A stretch of 64,000 nt of DNA from Streptomyces rhizosphaerihabitans (GTDB taxonomy: Bacteria; Actinomycetota; Actinomycetes; Streptomycetales; Streptomycetaceae). Made by a program: the position numbers and the translations under genes. The notes under the pieces were generated by a model. It ran no database searches. It was given only the letters and a program-made list of their open reading frames with translations, and was not told the origin of the DNA. Shown here piece by piece: positions 61,086 through 64,000 of this stretch (its first letter is position 1; each line of letters starts with the position of its first letter). The DNA lies in the NCBI RefSeq assembly GCF_025399795.1, contig NZ_JAODTZ010000032.1, positions 1-64,000 on the forward strand. Direction: 5' to 3'.

Positions 61086-61215
61086 CGCCGGCTGATCGGC
61101 CCCGTCCGCTCAGCAGCGGCTGTTGAAGGGCCGGCCGATCAGCAGCGCTCGCTGGAGGGCCGGCCGATCAGCCCCGGCCGCTCAGTACCGGCCGATCAGC
61201 CCCGACCGCTGGAGT
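61086..61215. repeat. degenerate GGCCGGCCGATCAGC-type repeats
   Basis: Blocks reading CCGGCCGATCAGC recur about four times at roughly 30-36-bp intervals between the acetyltransferase and the small membrane protein gene. They contain self-complementary GGCCGGCC cores, so strong secondary structure is possible. Confidence 0.65.
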
Positions 61216-61223
61216 GCCGCGGC

Positions 61224-61487
61224 TCAGTGCCGCCCCCTGGTCCGGTCCAGCGCCGCGACGCCCAGCGCGGCGAGGCCTATCTGGATGAGCCACTCGATCC
61301 AGTCGACGCCCTTGGTGTCGGCGACGCCGAACGCGGCGGCGACCCCCGACCCGATGAAGGCGGCCACGATGCCGACCGCGATCGTCCACAGGATGCCGAT
61401 GCGCTGGCGCCCCGGCACGACGAGCCGGCCCAGTACACCGATGATGATGCCGATGAGGATGGCACTGATGATGCCCGAGATCTCCAT
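61224..61487 (-). CDS. GlsB/YeaQ/YmgE family small membrane protein
   Basis: An 87-residue integral membrane protein with three hydrophobic segments: IISAILIGIIIGVLGRLVVPG, WTIAVGIVAAFIGSGVAAAFG and WLIQIGLAALGVAAL. The family motif GxLGRLVVPGRQxxG is present. These transglycosylase-associated-type proteins are stress-related and of unknown mechanism. ATG at 61487 directly follows GAGGGGCGGAG; starts further upstream (61604) would add a non-homologous N terminus. Confidence 0.92.
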   Translation of the reverse strand: MEISGIISAILIGIIIGVLGRLVVPGRQRIGILWTIAVGIVAAFIGSGVAAAFGVADTKGVDWIEWLIQIGLAALGVAALDRTRGRH

Positions 61488-61716
61488 CTCCGCCCCTCTT
61501 GGTCGGTCCCCCGCAGTTATGTATCTGCCCGCTGCGGGCGGAGCCAGTCCGCTCCCGCGCACGCACCCCGTGGCGGACCCGTCCGGACCCTGTGCAGCCG
61601 CCATTTGGTCATGTACCGTTCAATGATCTGTTGAGCGGAGGACGGCCAACTTCCGTTCTACGCGCGCAGACTTAGCGCCCGCACCGCCTCTCCCCACTCT
61701 GACGGAGGTTCGCCGG

Positions 61717-63156
61717 ATGCTCGGATTCAGGAAGTCCCGACACAGACTCACCACGGCACTGGCCGTGTTCGGACTGCTCATCACGGGCGCCGCCCTTCAG
61801 GCGGCCACCGCCCTCCCCGCCCACGCGGCCACCCCCCACCGCGTCCTGTTCGACAACGGCCACGCCGAGACCGCGGGCAACGCCGACTGGATCATCTCCA
61901 CCAGCCAGCCCGACCCGCTCGGCCAGAACTCCAGCCCGACCTCGGAGACCTCCTGGACGGGCGCCCTGTCCTCCTGGGGTGTGGCCCTGCAGAAGTCCGG
62001 CAACTACAGCCTCAAGACACTGCCTTCGGGCTCCAGCCTCAGCTACGGCGGCAGTGCCGCGACCGACCTGTCGAACTTCGACGAGCTGGTGCTGCCCGAG
62101 CCCAACACGCTGTTCACCACCGCCGAGAAGACCGCCATCATGACGTTCGTCAAGAACGGCGGCGGCCTCTTCATGATCTCCGACCACACCGGCGCCGACC
62201 GCAACAGCGACGGCTACGACGCGGTCGAGATCTTCAACGACCTGATGACCAACAACAGCGTCGACAGCACCGACCCGTTCGGCTTCTCCATCGACACGCT
62301 GGACGTCAGCTCCGGCTATCCGGCCGCCATCAGCGACAGCACCAACACGATCCTGCACGGCGCGTTCGGCACCGTCACCAAGAGCCTGATCGCGGACGGG
62401 ACCACGGCCACGCTCAAGCCGGCGGACAACTCGGCCGTCAAGGGCCTGCTCTACCGGTCCGGTTACTCCGGGAACACCGGCGCGTTCTTCGCGACCAGCA
62501 CCTTCGGCAGCGGCAAGGTCGCCTTCTGGGGCGACAGTTCACCGATCGACGACGGCACCGGCCAGTCCGGCAACACCCTGTACGACGGCTGGAACGACAC
62601 CGGCGCCACCAACGCCGCGCTCGCCCTCAACGCCACCGACTGGCTCGCGGGCACGAGCAGCAGCGGTGGTGGCGGCGGTACCTGCACGGCCGCGCAGGTG
62701 CTCGCCAACCCCGGCTTCGAGTCCGGCAGCACGTCCTGGACCGCCACCAGCGGAGTGATCACCAACAGCTCCACCGAGGCGGCTCGCACCGGCTCGTACA
62801 AGGCTTGGCTCAACGGCTACGGCTCGGCCAACACCGACACGCTCTCCCAGGCCGTGACCATCCCCTCGGGCTGCTCGGCCACACTGAGCTTCTATCTGCA
62901 CGTGGACACGGCCGAGACGAGCACGAGTACGGCGTACGACACGCTCAAGGCCCAGGTCGTCAACAGCAGTGGCACTGTGCTGTCGACCCTGGCAACGTAC
63001 TCGAACCTGAACGCCGCGTCCGGGTACACGCAGCGCACGTTCAGCCTCGGCACCGCTTACGCCGGGCAGACGGTCACGATCAAGTTCACCGGCGTCGAGG
63101 GCTCCACGCTCCAGACGTCGTTCGTCCTCGACGACACCGCGCTCAATGTGAGCTGA
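61717..63156 (+). CDS. exported protein with C-terminal carbohydrate-binding-like domain
   Basis: A 479-residue secreted protein. The signal peptide covers about 1-38 (ALAVFGLLITGAALQAATALPAHA). The central part (40-310) resembles a DUF4350 or ThuA-like glutamine-amidotransferase fold, with FDNGHAETAGNADW, DELVLPEPNTLFT, FVKNGGGLFMISDHTGADRNSDG and GSGKVAFWGDSS. A Ser/Gly linker (SSSGGGGG) leads to a C-terminal CBM4-like or beta-sandwich domain starting NPGFESGSTSW. GGAGG precedes the ATG. The combination suggests an extracellular enzyme acting on polysaccharide or wall material, but I cannot name the reaction. Confidence 0.85.
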   Translation: MLGFRKSRHRLTTALAVFGLLITGAALQAATALPAHAATPHRVLFDNGHAETAGNADWIISTSQPDPLGQNSSPTSETSWTGALSSWGVALQKSGNYSLKTLPSGSSLSYGGSAATDLSNFDELVLPEPNTLFTTAEKTAIMTFVKNGGGLFMISDHTGADRNSDGYDAVEIFNDLMTNNSVDSTDPFGFSIDTLDVSSGYPAAISDSTNTILHGAFGTVTKSLIADGTTATLKPADNSAVKGLLYRSGYSGNTGAFFATSTFGSGKVAFWGDSSPIDDGTGQSGNTLYDGWNDTGATNAALALNATDWLAGTSSSGGGGGTCTAAQVLANPGFESGSTSWTATSGVITNSSTEAARTGSYKAWLNGYGSANTDTLSQAVTIPSGCSATLSFYLHVDTAETSTSTAYDTLKAQVVNSSGTVLSTLATYSNLNAASGYTQRTFSLGTAYAGQTVTIKFTGVEGSTLQTSFVLDDTALNVS

Positions 63157-63168
63157 GCGCGAGCCGGA

Positions 63169-63202
63169 CGAGGGGCGGGCCCGGAACCGGGTCCGCCCCT
63201 CG
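63169..63202. terminator. bidirectional hairpin between convergent genes
   Basis: A 16-bp inverted repeat with one mismatch (arms 63169-63184 and 63187-63202) lies between the exported protein's stop and the stop of the GH2 gene. Confidence 0.8.
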
Positions 63203-63209
63203 CGCCGTT

Positions 63210-64000
63210 CTACCGGGCCCGGACCGTCCGCTCCGGCGTGTTCCACCCGGAGACCCGGACCGCGGGCCCGGCGCCGTGCAGATCAGCCGTCCGGCAGGTC
63301 GCCGTCAGCGTCACCGACTCGCCCGGCCACAGGCTCACCTGGTTGTCGGACCACCGCACCGGCAGCACCGGCCTGCCCTTGGTGTCCACGAGATGCGCGT
63401 CGGTGAGGAGCGAGGGCGTCTTCCCGCTCCCTTCGTTGCGCAGGACGACCTTCGTCGTGGAGGTCCCGCCGGGCCCCGACGAGGTCGACACGGAGGCCGA
63501 AACCGGCACCCGCGCCATGGAGTTGAGCCCCTTGAGGTCCGCGTAGCCCGTCGTCGGCGTGTAGTACCAGTCGGTGTTCGCCCAGTCGATGGTGTCCGGC
63601 CGGGTCGACAGCCAGTACACGTTGCGGCTGACCTCCCTGCCCCCGGCGTCGCGCAGGACCAGCCGCGCGAGATACGTCGTCGAGAGACCGCTCACCGAGG
63701 ACGGCACCGTGAGCGCGGTGCCGCGCGCCCCGTCGCCGCGCACGGTGAGTCCGGCCGCCGTCCTGTCGTACCTCTGTGTGCCGTCGGTGTCGAAGAGCGT
63801 GACGCGTGCAGTGAGTCCGGACGCGGACGCGTGCCGGTTGTTCACGACGACGACGGACCGGTTGTCGTACGAGTACTGGATGTGCAACGGCTCGTTGGCC
63901 TTCTTCGCTCCGAAGTAGGCCCCGCCCTGGTCGAGATAACGGTCCATCAACTGCCAGTGCAGCGAGGTCCATCCGCTGTCGAGCATCCAGTGGACGACCC
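63210..64000 (-). CDS. csxA: exo-beta-D-glucosaminidase (GH2), 3' part only
   Basis: The frame is open to the right edge, so the N-terminal and catalytic parts lie outside the window. The 262 visible residues match the C-terminal region of Streptomyces and Amycolatopsis exo-chitosanases: SLHWQLMDRYLDQGGAYFGAKKANE, IQYSYDNRSVVVVNNRHA, RNVYWLSTRPDTIDW and NTDWYYTPTTGYADLKGL. The end is a beta-sandwich domain with LWPGESVTLTATCRTADL. The enzyme removes glucosamine from chitosan ends, consistent with other polysaccharide-scavenging genes here. The catalytic glutamates cannot be checked. Confidence 0.88.
   Translation of the reverse strand, partial: VVHWMLDSGWTSLHWQLMDRYLDQGGAYFGAKKANEPLHIQYSYDNRSVVVVNNRHASASGLTARVTLFDTDGTQRYDRTAAGLTVRGDGARGTALTVPSSVSGLSTTYLARLVLRDAGGREVSRNVYWLSTRPDTIDWANTDWYYTPTTGYADLKGLNSMARVPVSASVSTSSGPGGTSTTKVVLRNEGSGKTPSLLTDAHLVDTKGRPVLPVRWSDNQVSLWPGESVTLTATCRTADLHGAGPAVRVSGWNTPERTVRAR

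Overview
The window reads as a 64 kb piece of a Streptomyces-type chromosome. GC is very high, third positions are almost all G or C, and GTG/TTG starts are common. Several genes are typical of the genus: a long chaplin with a sortase signal, a DUF397 protein, a large LAL-type LuxR ATPase, SpoIIE phosphatases with PAS domains, and a TPR regulator resembling the NsdA/NsdB sporulation regulators. I saw no transposase, phage, tRNA, rRNA, CRISPR or PKS/NRPS genes. It looks like accessory or arm-type metabolism: carbon scavenging, secreted hydrolases and catabolic islands.

Region 1 (1-16.6 kb) is acyl-CoA and sugar-acid catabolism. A Tat-exported serine hydrolase (137-1963) is divergent from a nitronate monooxygenase-like flavoprotein and two acyl-CoA synthetases (2136-6373). 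paaK, gudD and kdgD follow on the minus strand; a PaaR-like palindrome precedes paaK. Next is a divergent pair: an acyl-CoA synthetase, and an operon of enoyl-CoA hydratase, a tandem DUF35 protein and two thiolase-fold proteins that both lack the thiolase cysteine. The last three look like a retro-aldolase of the Ltp2/ChsH2 type. The same 17-bp palindrome lies upstream of both acyl-CoA units (2077-2093 and 12434-12450), which suggests one regulon.

Region 2 (16.6-32.2 kb) is regulation and cell surface: DUF397, the LAL regulator, a SpoIIE phosphatase with an exact 363-bp tandem PAS duplication, an exported amidase with a TTG start, an APH-like kinase divergent from the NsdA-like regulator, a second SpoIIE phosphatase, a TetR repressor with a perfect operator, and a Gfo/Idh/MocA dehydrogenase.

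Region 3 (32.4-49.5 kb) holds arcD-arcA without arcB or arcC, an FMN glutamate-synthase-like enzyme, exported proteins (DUF4232, TAP-like peptidase, chaplin, GH76, GH27), acetyltransferase and metallo-hydrolase genes, a second EF-G with a structured leader, and a small [2Fe-2S] protein.

Region 4 (49.7-64 kb) has a broken cupin gene, a lipase-like hydrolase and an exported cupin, then the most striking island (51.8-57.9 kb). That island has a GntR regulator, GalB-type hydratase, GalC-type aldolase, GalD-type tautomerase, an extradiol dioxygenase of the XylE/VOC fold and an AAHS aromatic-acid transporter. It would be a complete gallate-like pathway if the VOC enzyme replaces the LigB-type gallate dioxygenase. 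The GntR gene and the transporter share the promoter/operator element ATTGTTGACAA-N4-GTTG. The window closes with acetyltransferases, an epimerase, a small membrane protein, an exported CBM-bearing protein and the 3' part of a GH2 exo-glucosaminidase. GC-rich minisatellites occupy several intergenic gaps.
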